A DNA stretch of 64,000 nucleotides from positions 620,001-684,000 of the forward strand of contig NC_010528.1 in assembly GCF_000069785.1 (NCBI RefSeq), in the 5' to 3' direction. The notes under the pieces were generated by a model that worked only from the letters and a program-made list of their open reading frames with translations, was not told the origin of the DNA and made no database searches. The DNA is from Cupriavidus taiwanensis LMG 19424 (GTDB taxonomy: Bacteria; Pseudomonadota; Gammaproteobacteria; Burkholderiales; Burkholderiaceae). Positions 27,001-34,347 of the stretch are shown piece after piece. A program made the translations under genes and the position numbers. How positions within the stretch are numbered: position 1 is the stretch's first letter; every line of letters starts with the position of its first letter.

Positions 27001-27856
27001 TGCGCTGAGCACCCGCAACCTGCCGCCGCCGGCAGAGGCCGGCGAGCAGCTGCGCATGGAGGCGGCCAAGCTGCCTGCACCCTTCAACGCTGTGCTGGCA
27101 GACCTGGTCGTGCAGGGCGCCCGGGACGTCAACAAGGGCGTGGGCGATATCCTGATCGCGCAGATGGACGCCGTTATCGGCGAGAGCTGCCGCAGTGCCA
27201 TCGACGGCAAGTATCCGTTCACGCCGACGTCCACGCAGGATGTGGACCCGGAAGACTTTGCCCGCGTCTTCGCCGCGGGCGGCGTACTGGACGATTTTTT
27301 CCAGAAGGTGCTGGCGCCGCACGTGGATACCACCATCTCGCCCTGGCGCTACAGGCTGAGCGCGCCCGACGTGCCGCCCGTGGCTGGCCCCAGCCTGGTT
27401 CCATTCCAGCGCGCCAGGGAGATCCGGGAAGTGTTCTTCCGGGATCCGGGCGCGAAGAAGATGGCGTGGAAAGTCGACCTGAAGGTGGTGGAACTCGACC
27501 CCGAGATCGTCGAACTCAATATGGACTTTGACGGACAGAGCCAGCGCTATGTGCATGGGCCGGTTATCCCGCTCAAGGTGACCTGGCCCGGACCACGGGG
27601 CGGGCAAGGGGCCGAGATCAGCGCCAGCCCGCGGATTCGCCCGGACACTTCGACGCTGGCGGCCAACGGCCCGTGGGCCCTGATGCGGGTGATCGCCAGG
27701 GGCCGCCTTGCCGGTTCCGCCTCGGCCAGCCATTTCATGGCCGAGTACGACTTCGACGGCCGCAAGGCGAAGCTCGATATCAATACCGGCAGCCTGGCCA
27801 ATCCCTGGACCACCGGCCTGCTGCAGGGCTTCCAATGCCCGGGGAGGTCCGGGTGA
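24032..27856 (+). CDS. tssM: T6SS inner-membrane protein TssM (IcmF)
   Basis: A 1274-residue IcmF family protein. The N-terminus has several membrane helices (about 15-35, 52-72 and 102-122). The cytoplasmic NTPase-like domain carries an intact Walker A, GVPGAGKT (195-202), and VLIDTAGRY shortly after. Another membrane helix (VLALVIFLWLAGSLYASF, about 525-545) leads to the large periplasmic part, ending in the conserved TssM C-terminal domain (TWPGPRGGQGAEI). It forms the channel core with TssL and TssJ. A nine-A run at 26490-26498 lies in the coding sequence without breaking it. The stop overlaps tagF. Confidence 0.96.
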   Translation: MEFLKRVGAVLFSRHTLAFIAVLVVAAAIWFIGPLLGFNGMRPLAGTGARAALIVLLLALALFWLLGWPVSTIGAAALCLLIWHAGSLLAIGTMHPLEPASVRILLIAAIVFVFAAYLLYLLWQRARTDKTFVESLLNFGSKRQEVVAKEDIARLNAAVQTALRQLKSMRTGSRVARLFEGRRYLYELPWYMMVGVPGAGKTTALLNAGLQFPIAEQMSAAARARHGTEQTNWWFTNEAVLIDTAGRYTAQESGSATDPAEWRGFLGLLRKYRARAPINGALVTISVEDLLRHSSEQRVVEAASIRARLAELREALGIQFPIYVLVTKLDQLAGFADYFQYLTSEGRAQPWGFTLPAMARRRPGQPAVDPWALCREEMRSLVTRLEAGLDGRLYEEFDLTRRKALYALSDELASVTEPLVAMLEQIFLDSRYDDTERSAMLRGVYFTSAAQTGAAVVADAGTVIRQVRGIAPSDTGAAGAATDPATGNRSYFLQDVFKRIIVPEAHLVKPNLRWEFRFRLLRLLGHVLALVIFLWLAGSLYASFGHNRSYLDQVQDKAKALAATVTSFYKKPAPEAMPEVLAAARDLPAYAGLDLADPSVDWRYGLYSVPPVLDAAILTHARLQDNLLVPYLVRRVESVLSAAVNQRDAKATYDTLRVYLMLHDAGKFNASDVRSWVQSDWATGSGADAFGGRVAVLEHLDSLLDGKRPVQSPYARNEALIRSARDFLDGNTSTERVYERAKAAMTEEAPQDFTLVRAVGPQAGTVFTRASGEPLERGIPGLFTYAGYHDVFNARLPEFVARARAMDAWVMGRAEGREAQKKTVDGAVGRLAGNDPLTREIRRLYLNEYAQHWEKFLGDIRTVTGNNLAFDLEILRNFAAPDSPLARLGRAAVQETTLSRQVEPEDKSLAEKALSALDKKTGKASALSVRAEARQERELVDNRFAALREVVTGQADLSAPDAPAAAGKPQLDGIAGMVNAYYTSLVVANNALSTRNLPPPAEAGEQLRMEAAKLPAPFNAVLADLVVQGARDVNKGVGDILIAQMDAVIGESCRSAIDGKYPFTPTSTQDVDPEDFARVFAAGGVLDDFFQKVLAPHVDTTISPWRYRLSAPDVPPVAGPSLVPFQRAREIREVFFRDPGAKKMAWKVDLKVVELDPEIVELNMDFDGQSQRYVHGPVIPLKVTWPGPRGGQGAEISASPRIRPDTSTLAANGPWALMRVIARGRLAGSASASHFMAEYDFDGRKAKLDINTGSLANPWTTGLLQGFQCPGRSG

Positions 27857-28521
27857 TCACCGCACCGTCGATGTTCGGCAAGTTGCCCGGGCAACGGGAT
27901 TTTGTCCGGCACCGCGCCTCGCTGGACCAGGTGCAGGCGTGGCGCAACTGCTTCGATGGCCGGGACGACGCCTTGCCGTTGCGGGAGCCATCGCATGCTG
28001 CGAATGACCCGGTCCGGCAATGGCTGCACCTGACCCCGCCGAGCCTGTCAGGCCCGTGCCGGCTGGGCCACGGCGAGCCTTGCCAGTTTGTGCTGCGGTC
28101 AGACGGCCTGCAGTTTCCCGGCGGGCGCGGCTACCTGGTCGGTGTCATTGCGGCCTCGCATGACCGGGTCGGGCGGCGCTACCCGCTGGTAGTCTGGCAG
28201 TCCGCCAGTGCGCGATGGGCGGGCCATGTCCTTGCCGCGCCTGCGCAGTGGCTGGCGGAGCTGGCGCAATTGATACACGGCCACGCGCGCGCGGCGGACC
28301 GAACCTGCCTGGCCGCGGCAGTCGACGCCCTGTGGGCCCGGCACCGGCCGGGATGGCGCGATCGCCTGCGGCTTTCGCTCGCGCCCGGCGCAATGTCCGG
28401 CCGCCTGCCTCCTGGCGTGCTGCGCCATGGCAGCCTTGGCAGCGTCTGGCAGGCCACGGGCCGTGGCCCTTTCGAGATTGACGGGCTGGCGTCCATCCGC
28501 CGCATCGTGGCCGGCCTCTGA
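27853..28521 (+). CDS. tagF: T6SS-associated protein TagF
   Basis: A 222-residue TagF (DUF2094) with the characteristic N-terminus MFGKLPGQRDFVRHRAS and a VWQSASARW / GRGYLVGVIAAS core. TagF is a post-translational repressor of T6SS assembly in several species. GTG at 27853 is chosen: it overlaps the tssM stop (GTGA) and has GGGGAGG (27839-27845) at ideal distance. An ATG at 27835 is possible but lacks a ribosome site. The usual partners (PpkA kinase, PppA phosphatase, Fha) are not found in this window. It is the last gene of the rightward arm. Confidence 0.88.
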   Translation: MITAPSMFGKLPGQRDFVRHRASLDQVQAWRNCFDGRDDALPLREPSHAANDPVRQWLHLTPPSLSGPCRLGHGEPCQFVLRSDGLQFPGGRGYLVGVIAASHDRVGRRYPLVVWQSASARWAGHVLAAPAQWLAELAQLIHGHARAADRTCLAAAVDALWARHRPGWRDRLRLSLAPGAMSGRLPPGVLRHGSLGSVWQATGRGPFEIDGLASIRRIVAGL

Positions 28522-28568
28522 TCACCTTCCCAAGACGGGGAATGCGTGGCGCGCGCCATTGCTCGCCA

Positions 28569-29264
28569 TCACTGCAACCGCAACGGCTCCAGCAACGCCC
28601 CGTCATACTCGCCCCGCGAAATCCGCCCCAGCTCCAGCATGCGCCGCAGGATATACTCCTGCCGCAGGCGCGCGCGCCGCGGATTTGCCACCGGGTTGTT
28701 CGCGGACGGCGCCTTGGGCAGGCCCGCCAGCATCGCGCATTCAGCCAGTGTCAGCTGGTCGAGCCGCTTGCCGAAGTAGGTCTGCGCGGCATCGGCAAAG
28801 CCATACGCACCCTGTCCCAGGTAGATCTTGTTCAGGTACAGCTCGAGGATTTCGTCCTTGCTGAGGGCCTTTTCGATCCGGTAGGACAGCAGCACCTCGT
28901 ACAGCTTGCGCGTGTAGGTCTTTTCCCGCGACAGGTAGAAGTTGCGCGCCACCTGCATGGTGATGGTCGATGCGCCCTGCGACAGTTCGTCCGACAGGTT
29001 GGCGATCCCCGCGCGGATCACGCCGACGTAGTCGATGCCGTCATGCACATAGAACCGCTCGTCCTCGATGGCAACCACCGCCTCGGTCAGCGCGCGCGGC
29101 ATCCTGGCGATGGGCACGTAGTCCGGCGTGTTGCGGAAGGCGGTCAGCGCGTCGAGCGACGGCAGCTGGCGGTTGGCGGCCAGGATGGCGATGGCGGCCA
29201 GCAGCGCGCCACCGATCGCGGCGAGCAGCAGCAGCTTGAGCAGGGCGGAGCAGAGGCTTTTCAT
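28569..29264 (-). CDS. Stand-alone GT51 peptidoglycan glycosyltransferase (PBP1A-type)
   Basis: A 231-residue protein with one N-terminal membrane anchor (about 8-30) and the GT51 motifs in order: IEDERFYVHDG (catalytic Glu), GASTITMQ, RKLYEVLLSYRIEKALSKDE, ILELYLNKIYLGQGAYG and LAGLPKAPSANNP. The sequence is closer to the glycosyltransferase half of PBP1A than to classical MtgA and ends with no transpeptidase domain. It should polymerise lipid II in the periplasm. It converges on tagF with 47 bases between stops and lies 43 bases downstream of the DASS transporter gene on the same strand. Whether it serves the T6SS is unknown. Confidence 0.88.
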   Translation of the reverse strand: MKSLCSALLKLLLLAAIGGALLAAIAILAANRQLPSLDALTAFRNTPDYVPIARMPRALTEAVVAIEDERFYVHDGIDYVGVIRAGIANLSDELSQGASTITMQVARNFYLSREKTYTRKLYEVLLSYRIEKALSKDEILELYLNKIYLGQGAYGFADAAQTYFGKRLDQLTLAECAMLAGLPKAPSANNPVANPRRARLRQEYILRRMLELGRISRGEYDGALLEPLRLQ

Positions 29265-29307
29265 GGCGCGTATTGTGCCAGCCGCCGCGCGCCCCGCGCG
29301 AGTCCGG

Positions 29308-30825
29308 CTACACCCAGCCCAGCCAGCGCCAGTAGGTCGCGGCGAACAGCAGCATCATGGCGTAGCCGACGATCGTGACCGGGATGCCGATGCGCGCGAA
29401 CTGCCGCCCGTTGAAGGTCTCGGTGCCCAGGCACACCATGTTCTGCGGCGCGTTGATCGGCAGGATGAAGCCGAAGCTGACGGTAAAGCCCAGCAGCATG
29501 GTGATGCCGACCCGGTTGATGTCGCCGGGCAGGGTCTGCAACACCGAAATCAGGATCGGCAGCAGCGCCGCGGTCAGTGCGGTGGCGCTGGCGAAGCCCA
29601 GGTGGATCAGGATCAGGAAGGCCGACAGGATCGCAAAGACCAGCAACGCGCCATGTGCCGCCAGCCCGGAATGGGTGACGACGAACTGGCCCAGCCACTG
29701 TCCCGCCTGGGTCGACAGCAGCGCGGTGCCCAGGCTGATGCCGACCCCGAACACGATCAGCGTGCCCCACGGCGTGCGCTGCTGCATGGTCTTCCAGTCC
29801 ATCACGCCGATGCGCGGCAGCATCAGGATGACCAGCCCGACAAAGGTCACGGTGGCGGTGTCGAAGCTGTGCAGCTTGCCTTCTGTGGCCCAGCACAGCA
29901 GCAGGCCGATCGACACCGCGGCCAGCCGCTTCTGCGGCGCGCTCATCGGGCCCAGCGCGGACAGTTCGCGCTGCACCGCTTCCTTGCCGCCAGGAACGGC
30001 CTCGGTCTCGGCAGGGAGCAGCCAGCGCACCAGGACATAGAGCACCACCGACATCGCGATCGCCCACGGCGCTCCGGCAATCAGCCATTGCAGCCAGGTG
30101 ATGCGCTCGCCCAGCAGCTTGTCCATGAAGCCCACCGTCAGCAGGTTCTGCGCGGCCGCGGTCTGGATGCCGACGTTCCAGATGCTGGTGGCCTGTGCCA
30201 CCGTGATCATGATGCCGGCCGCGATATTGGACTTCCTGTCGACCCCGAACGCGGCGATCACGCCCATCATGATCGGCACCACGCAGGCGCTGCGCGCGGT
30301 CGCGCTGGGCACCACCAGGCTCAGCGCGATGGTGACCGCGATGGTGCCGATCAGGATGCGGCGCGTGCTGGTGCCGATTGCCGACAGCGTCACCAGCGCG
30401 ATGCGCCGGTCCAGCCCGGTGACCGTCATCGCCGCGGAAATGAACAGCGCCGCCGCAACCAGTGCCAGCGCGGTATTGGAGAAGCCGGCCAGCGCCATGC
30501 CCAGCGCCTTCGAGGTGCCGTACTGGACCGACGGGTCGCTGACGGTCGGGGCCAAGCCGATCAGCCCGGCCATCAGCGAGGTGATCATGATGGCGCTGGT
30601 CTCGTACGACACCGCCTCGGTGATCCACACCACGATGGCGAACGCCAGGATCGCCAGCATGCGCTGGCCGGCAATGGTGAGGCCGTCGGGCTGCGGGATC
30701 GCCAGCACCGCGATCAGCGCCGCGGCGGCCGCGAACAGGCCCCAGTGCAGGGTCAGCTTCGGTGTGGGGGTGGCCGCGACCGGGGCGGCGGGGGCGGGCG
30801 GTTGTGAGGCGGGAAGTTCTGGCAT
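29308..30825 (-). CDS. DASS-family (SLC13-like) anion/dicarboxylate transporter
   Basis: A 505-residue integral membrane protein with a proline/alanine-rich cytoplasmic N-terminus of about 25 residues and roughly 11-12 hydrophobic segments. Typical DASS motifs include ITEAVSYETSAIMI, SATARSACVVPIM and FILPINAPQNMVCLGTETF near the C-terminus, the sodium- and substrate-binding repeat ends. Members move dicarboxylates, citrate or sulfate; the substrate cannot be read from the sequence. The gene lies upstream of the GT51 gene on the same strand and may be co-transcribed. Confidence 0.85.
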   Translation of the reverse strand: MPELPASQPPAPAAPVAATPTPKLTLHWGLFAAAAALIAVLAIPQPDGLTIAGQRMLAILAFAIVVWITEAVSYETSAIMITSLMAGLIGLAPTVSDPSVQYGTSKALGMALAGFSNTALALVAAALFISAAMTVTGLDRRIALVTLSAIGTSTRRILIGTIAVTIALSLVVPSATARSACVVPIMMGVIAAFGVDRKSNIAAGIMITVAQATSIWNVGIQTAAAQNLLTVGFMDKLLGERITWLQWLIAGAPWAIAMSVVLYVLVRWLLPAETEAVPGGKEAVQRELSALGPMSAPQKRLAAVSIGLLLCWATEGKLHSFDTATVTFVGLVILMLPRIGVMDWKTMQQRTPWGTLIVFGVGISLGTALLSTQAGQWLGQFVVTHSGLAAHGALLVFAILSAFLILIHLGFASATALTAALLPILISVLQTLPGDINRVGITMLLGFTVSFGFILPINAPQNMVCLGTETFNGRQFARIGIPVTIVGYAMMLLFAATYWRWLGWV

Positions 30826-31133
30826 CGCCGACGTCCTTGTAGTGGATGTGCCCGAAGCGGCCTTGCTGCTGGCGCGGCGGCCGCGTCGGACTTATCTGAA
30901 ATTTTCCGCGCCGCAGCGGGCGATGTCGAGGTCCGCGGCGGGATAGTTACGCCCGTCATGCGCAAGATCAAGGCCATGGCATATCACCGGATTCTCCCGC
31001 CGCCGCACGCGTCATACCAGTGAGAGGCTTGCCATACAAGGCTCCCGGCGGTAGTCCGCATGGCCTGGCCCGGGCTGGGCGTCGGGGCGTGTGATGCGCG
31101 AGCCGGAGTGATCTGAAATAATTGGAGCCGACC
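30826..31133. other. Intergenic region, divergent starts
   Basis: 308 bases between the leftward DASS transporter gene and the rightward RRM-like gene, so promoters for both should be here. The last 20 bases hold AAATAATTGGAGCC, with the GGAG serving as ribosome site for the rightward gene. No convincing -35/-10 pair, palindrome, RNA gene or small ORF was found. Confidence 0.4.
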
Positions 31134-31379
31134 ATGAAGGTTTTAGTGCGCGGTCTCAAGGCCGGGATGGATCCGGCGGCGCTGCGCAAGGCGCTGGCGC
31201 GGTATGCGAAGATCCGTTCGGTGGAACTGGTGCAGGAAGGCGACCCCAGGCATCCCTGGGCGTGGGTCGATATCGACGCCGGCGCGCTGACGGTCTGGAA
31301 GCCGGTGGCGCGGCTGGACCGGCGCTATATCGCCGGCTGCCACCTGCGCTGGCATGTGCCGGCGTACCGCGCACGCTGA
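31134..31379 (+). CDS. Small RRM-like protein of unknown function
   Basis: An 81-residue protein. Strand 1 (MKVLVRGLKAGMDPAALRKA) resembles an RNP-2 strand followed by the first RRM helix, and HPWAWVDIDAG resembles an RNP-1 strand. It is short for an RRM and lacks the usual aromatic pair, so RNA binding is only suggested. The ATG at 31134 follows TTGGAG at good spacing. It is followed by a phosphatase gene 37 bases later. I do not recognise a named family. Confidence 0.6.
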   Translation: MKVLVRGLKAGMDPAALRKALARYAKIRSVELVQEGDPRHPWAWVDIDAGALTVWKPVARLDRRYIAGCHLRWHVPAYRAR

Positions 31380-31416
31380 TGCGCGCGCGCCGGGCAACGA
31401 TAATCTGGAACGAACA

Positions 31417-32241
31417 ATGCTCAAGTGGCTTCAACGCGCGGCATGCCCGCATGCTCTCGCGGCCATGCCGCCAGCTCCGGCGGCGACCGCTGTCGCGCAG
31501 GACGTGCAAGACCTGGTGTTCGAGCGCATCAGCAACGCGCGCGACCTGGGTGGACTGGTTGGCGCGCAAGGGCGCCGCGTGCGCCACGGCCGGCTCTACC
31601 GCAGCGGCAACCCGGCGCTGGCGAGCGATGCCGACCTGGAGCGGCTGCAGGCGCTCGGGCTCGACATGGTGGTGGATTTCCGCTCGCCCGGCGAGAAGTC
31701 GCCGGGCGAAGCGGCCTTCGGCCAGCGCTTCCGCTGGCAGGCGGTGCCCGTGCTGGAAGGCAGCATGGCGATGGATGTGCTGATGCCGCGCCTGCGCGCC
31801 AGCACGCCGGCGCAGATGGATGCGTTCATGCTCGAGGTCTACCGCGATTTCCCGGTGCGCTACCGCGCCGCCTTCGGCGGCTTCATGCAGACCGTGCAGG
31901 GCGGCAAGACCCTGCTGTTCCACTGCACCGCGGGCAAGGACCGCACCGGCTTTGCCGCGCTGCTGTTGCTGGCGGCGCTGGGCGTCGGCCAGGACGATAT
32001 CCTGGCCAACTACCTGGAATCGAACCAGCGCAACGCGCAGTTCAACGCGGCGGCGCTGGCGCAGATGGGCGCGCTCGGCGTCGATGCCGCGGTGATGATG
32101 CCGTTGCTGGAAGTCCGTGCCAGCTATCTCGAGGCGTCGATGCAGGCGATCGAAGCGGGCTGGGGCAGCGTCGGCAACTACTTGCACGACGCGCTGCAGG
32201 TCGACGTCGCGCAGCTGCGCGCGCACTACCTGGCCGGCTGA
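31417..32241 (+). CDS. Tyrosine-protein phosphatase (Y_phosphatase3, PTP-like)
   Basis: A 274-residue protein with ISNARDLGGL (38-47), RLYRSGNP (59-66), MVVDFRSPGE (84-93) and the phosphatase loop LFHCTAGKDRTGFAAL, where Cys170 and Arg176 form the Cx5R signature. This is the bacterial Y_phosphatase3 family, related to MptpB, acting on phosphotyrosine or phosphoinositides. The N-terminal 30 residues are alanine-rich but do not make a convincing signal peptide. ATG 31417 has no strong ribosome site; it lies 37 bases after the RRM-like gene, so coupling is possible. Confidence 0.85.
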   Translation: MLKWLQRAACPHALAAMPPAPAATAVAQDVQDLVFERISNARDLGGLVGAQGRRVRHGRLYRSGNPALASDADLERLQALGLDMVVDFRSPGEKSPGEAAFGQRFRWQAVPVLEGSMAMDVLMPRLRASTPAQMDAFMLEVYRDFPVRYRAAFGGFMQTVQGGKTLLFHCTAGKDRTGFAALLLLAALGVGQDDILANYLESNQRNAQFNAAALAQMGALGVDAAVMMPLLEVRASYLEASMQAIEAGWGSVGNYLHDALQVDVAQLRAHYLAG

Positions 32242-32345
32242 CTGGCAGCTTGCCGCTGTCTGCGCAGGGGCCTGCCGCCGAATCGGATTACCATAACCGC
32301 GTTTCCGACTTCATTGCGGTGCCGGCCAGCGGCACCCGACCCCAC

Positions 32346-33140
32346 ATGCTTGAACTCCAGGGAGCCATCTGGTTCCGCTCCGGCTCGCAGGACTGGGGCG
32401 GCAAGGACCGCATCGCGCTGCTCGCCGCCATCGGCGAGCACGGCTCGATCACGGCGGCCGCGCGCGCCGTCGGCATCAGCTACAAGGCGGCGTGGGACGC
32501 CATCGACGCGATGAACAACAGCGCCGGCGAGCCGCTGGTGGTGCGCGCCGCGGGCGGCAAGGGCGGCGGCGGCACGCGCCTGACTGCACGCGGCGAGCAG
32601 CTGATCCGCACCTATCGCGTGCTCGAGGACGAACACCGGCGCTTCGTGGCGCAGCTGTCGCGGCTCGGCGAAGGCGTCGCCGACGATATCCACCTGATGA
32701 GGCGAATGATGATCAAGACCAGTGCGCGCAACAAGCTGTTCGGACGCGTTGCCAGCGTGCGCGGTGGCGCGGTCAACGACGAAGTGGTGCTGGAGCTGCC
32801 CGGCGGGCAGCGCATCGTCGCCACCATCACGCACGAGAGCGTGGAGACTTTGGAACTGGCCGAGGGCGTCGAGGCCTTTGCGCTGATCAAGGCGTCGTCG
32901 GTGCTGGTGGGACTGCCCGACCCGGGGATGCGGCTGTCGGCGCGCAACCAGCTGGCGGGGGTGGTGGCGCGCGTGATGCCCGGCGCGGTGAATGCCGAAG
33001 TGGTGATCGAACTCGACGGCGGCGGCACGGTGGCCGCGATCGTCACCAACGGCAGCGTCGAGGCGCTGGGGCTGCAGGCTGGCGTGGCCGCGGTGGCGAT
33101 ATTCAAGGCCTCGAGCGTGATCCTCGGCGTGGTGGGATGA
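32346..33140 (+). CDS. modE: Molybdate-responsive transcriptional regulator ModE
   Basis: A 264-residue ModE. The N-terminal winged HTH (DRIALLAAIGEHGSITAAAR, then YKAAWDAIDAMNN) occupies about residues 22-100. Two tandem Mop/TOBE molybdate-binding domains follow: TSARNKLFGRVASVRGGAVN (about 125-190) and LSARNQLAGVVARVMPGAVN (about 198-262), each ending FKASSV or IKASSV. With molybdate bound, ModE represses modABC. The likely target operator lies at 36631-36654, upstream of modA in this window. The two genes between modE and modABC are unrelated to molybdenum. The frame is open further upstream, but ATG 32346 fits the family. Confidence 0.93.
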   Translation: MLELQGAIWFRSGSQDWGGKDRIALLAAIGEHGSITAAARAVGISYKAAWDAIDAMNNSAGEPLVVRAAGGKGGGGTRLTARGEQLIRTYRVLEDEHRRFVAQLSRLGEGVADDIHLMRRMMIKTSARNKLFGRVASVRGGAVNDEVVLELPGGQRIVATITHESVETLELAEGVEAFALIKASSVLVGLPDPGMRLSARNQLAGVVARVMPGAVNAEVVIELDGGGTVAAIVTNGSVEALGLQAGVAAVAIFKASSVILGVVG

Positions 33141-33192
33141 CTGCCGCGGCGTGCAATAATAGCCGCCCCCAAAGCATGTCGTTCCCCTCGCA

Positions 33193-33792
33193 ATGCACGC
33201 CGCGCTGGCTGGCTTTTCCCTCGGTCTTTCCCTGATTCTCGCCATCGGTTCCCAGAATGCGTTCGTGCTGCGGCAAGGCCTGCGGCGCGAGCATGTGTTG
33301 TGGGTGTGCCTGGTGTGCGCGCTCTCCGACGCCTTGCTGATCCTGCTGGGCGTGTCGGGGTTTGCCGTGATGATCCGCGCGCTGCCATGGCTGGGAGACG
33401 CCATGCGCTATGGCGGCGCGGCCTTCCTGGTCTGGTATGGCGCGCGCAGCTTCATTGCGGCTTGGCGCTCGAACGCGGCGCTGGACCCCAGTGATGCTGC
33501 GCCGCGGCCGCTGGCGCCGACGCTGGCCGTGTGCCTGGCGTTCACCTGGCTCAATCCGCATGTGTATCTCGACACGGTGATGCTGATCGGTTCGGTGTCG
33601 ACGCAGTTCGCGGGCCATGCGCGCGAATTTGCCGCGGGCGCCATGACCGCGTCGTTCCTGTTTTTCTTTGCGCTGGGTTATGGCGCGGCATTGCTGCGGC
33701 CCGTGTTCGCGCGGCCGCGGGCGTGGCAGGTACTGGAGGTGGTGATCGGCATCACCATGTGGGTGATTGCCGCGCGTTTGCTGATGGCTTGA
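33193..33792 (+). CDS. LysE/ArgO-family amino-acid exporter
   Basis: A 199-residue protein with about six membrane helices and the LysE/ArgO signature LILAIGSQNAFVLRQGLRRE near residues 13-32, plus FTWLNPHVYLDTVMLIGS (about 116-133). ArgO/LysE proteins export arginine, lysine or toxic analogues such as canavanine. The ATG follows modE by 52 bases. Substrate preference cannot be deduced. No LysG-type regulator gene is adjacent. The length is normal for the family. Confidence 0.88.
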   Translation: MHAALAGFSLGLSLILAIGSQNAFVLRQGLRREHVLWVCLVCALSDALLILLGVSGFAVMIRALPWLGDAMRYGGAAFLVWYGARSFIAAWRSNAALDPSDAAPRPLAPTLAVCLAFTWLNPHVYLDTVMLIGSVSTQFAGHAREFAAGAMTASFLFFFALGYGAALLRPVFARPRAWQVLEVVIGITMWVIAARLLMA

Positions 33793-33807
33793 ACCGAAGG
33801 AGCACGG

Positions 33808-34347
33808 ATGCCAAGGAACGTCGAGATCAAGGCCCGCATCGACAGCGTCGAGGCGCTATTGCCGCGCGCCGCCGCGCTGGCCGACCACGGGCCCGAATAC
33901 ATCCGCCAGGACGATACCTTCTTCCGCTGCGCCAACGGGCGGCTCAAGCTGCGCGAGTTCGCACCGGACCGCGGCGAACTGATCTTCTATGCGCGCGCCG
34001 ATGCGGCCGGCCCGAAAGAGAGCTTCTACATCCTGTCGCCGACGCCTTCGCCCGGCACGCTGCGCGCCGCGCTGGCCGCCGCGCACGGCGAGGGCGGACG
34101 GGTGCGCAAGCTGCGCACGCTGTACCTGGCCGGACGCACGCGCGTGCATCTGGACCGCGTCGAAGCGCTGGGCGATTTCCTGGAGCTGGAAGTGGTGCTG
34201 GCCGATGCGGAAAGCGTAGCGGACGGCGTGGCCGAGGCACATGCGTTGATGGCCCGCCTGGGCGTCCCCACCTCGGATCTGGTCGAAGGTGCGTACGTGG
34301 ATCTGCTGCGCGCGGCTCAGGCAACGCGCGCCGACGCCGGCGCGTAG
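33808..34347 (+). CDS. CYTH-domain protein (class IV adenylate cyclase-like)
   Basis: A 179-residue protein starting MPRNVEIKARIDSVEAL, which carries the first acidic/basic strand of the CYTH fold. Further strands are FRCANGRLKLREF, GELIFYARAD, GRTRVHLDRVEALGDF and LELEVVL. CYTH proteins bind triphosphates in a tunnel with metal; known activities include class IV adenylate cyclase and triphosphatases, and I cannot choose between them. AAGGAG lies directly before the ATG. The last 31 bases overlap the 3-prime end of the convergent modC gene. Confidence 0.82.
   Translation: MPRNVEIKARIDSVEALLPRAAALADHGPEYIRQDDTFFRCANGRLKLREFAPDRGELIFYARADAAGPKESFYILSPTPSPGTLRAALAAAHGEGGRVRKLRTLYLAGRTRVHLDRVEALGDFLELEVVLADAESVADGVAEAHALMARLGVPTSDLVEGAYVDLLRAAQATRADAGA

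Noticed and set aside
29128..30807. A long plus-strand frame opposite the DASS transporter
   Set aside because: Shadow of the membrane-protein gene; no recognisable domain or ribosome site.
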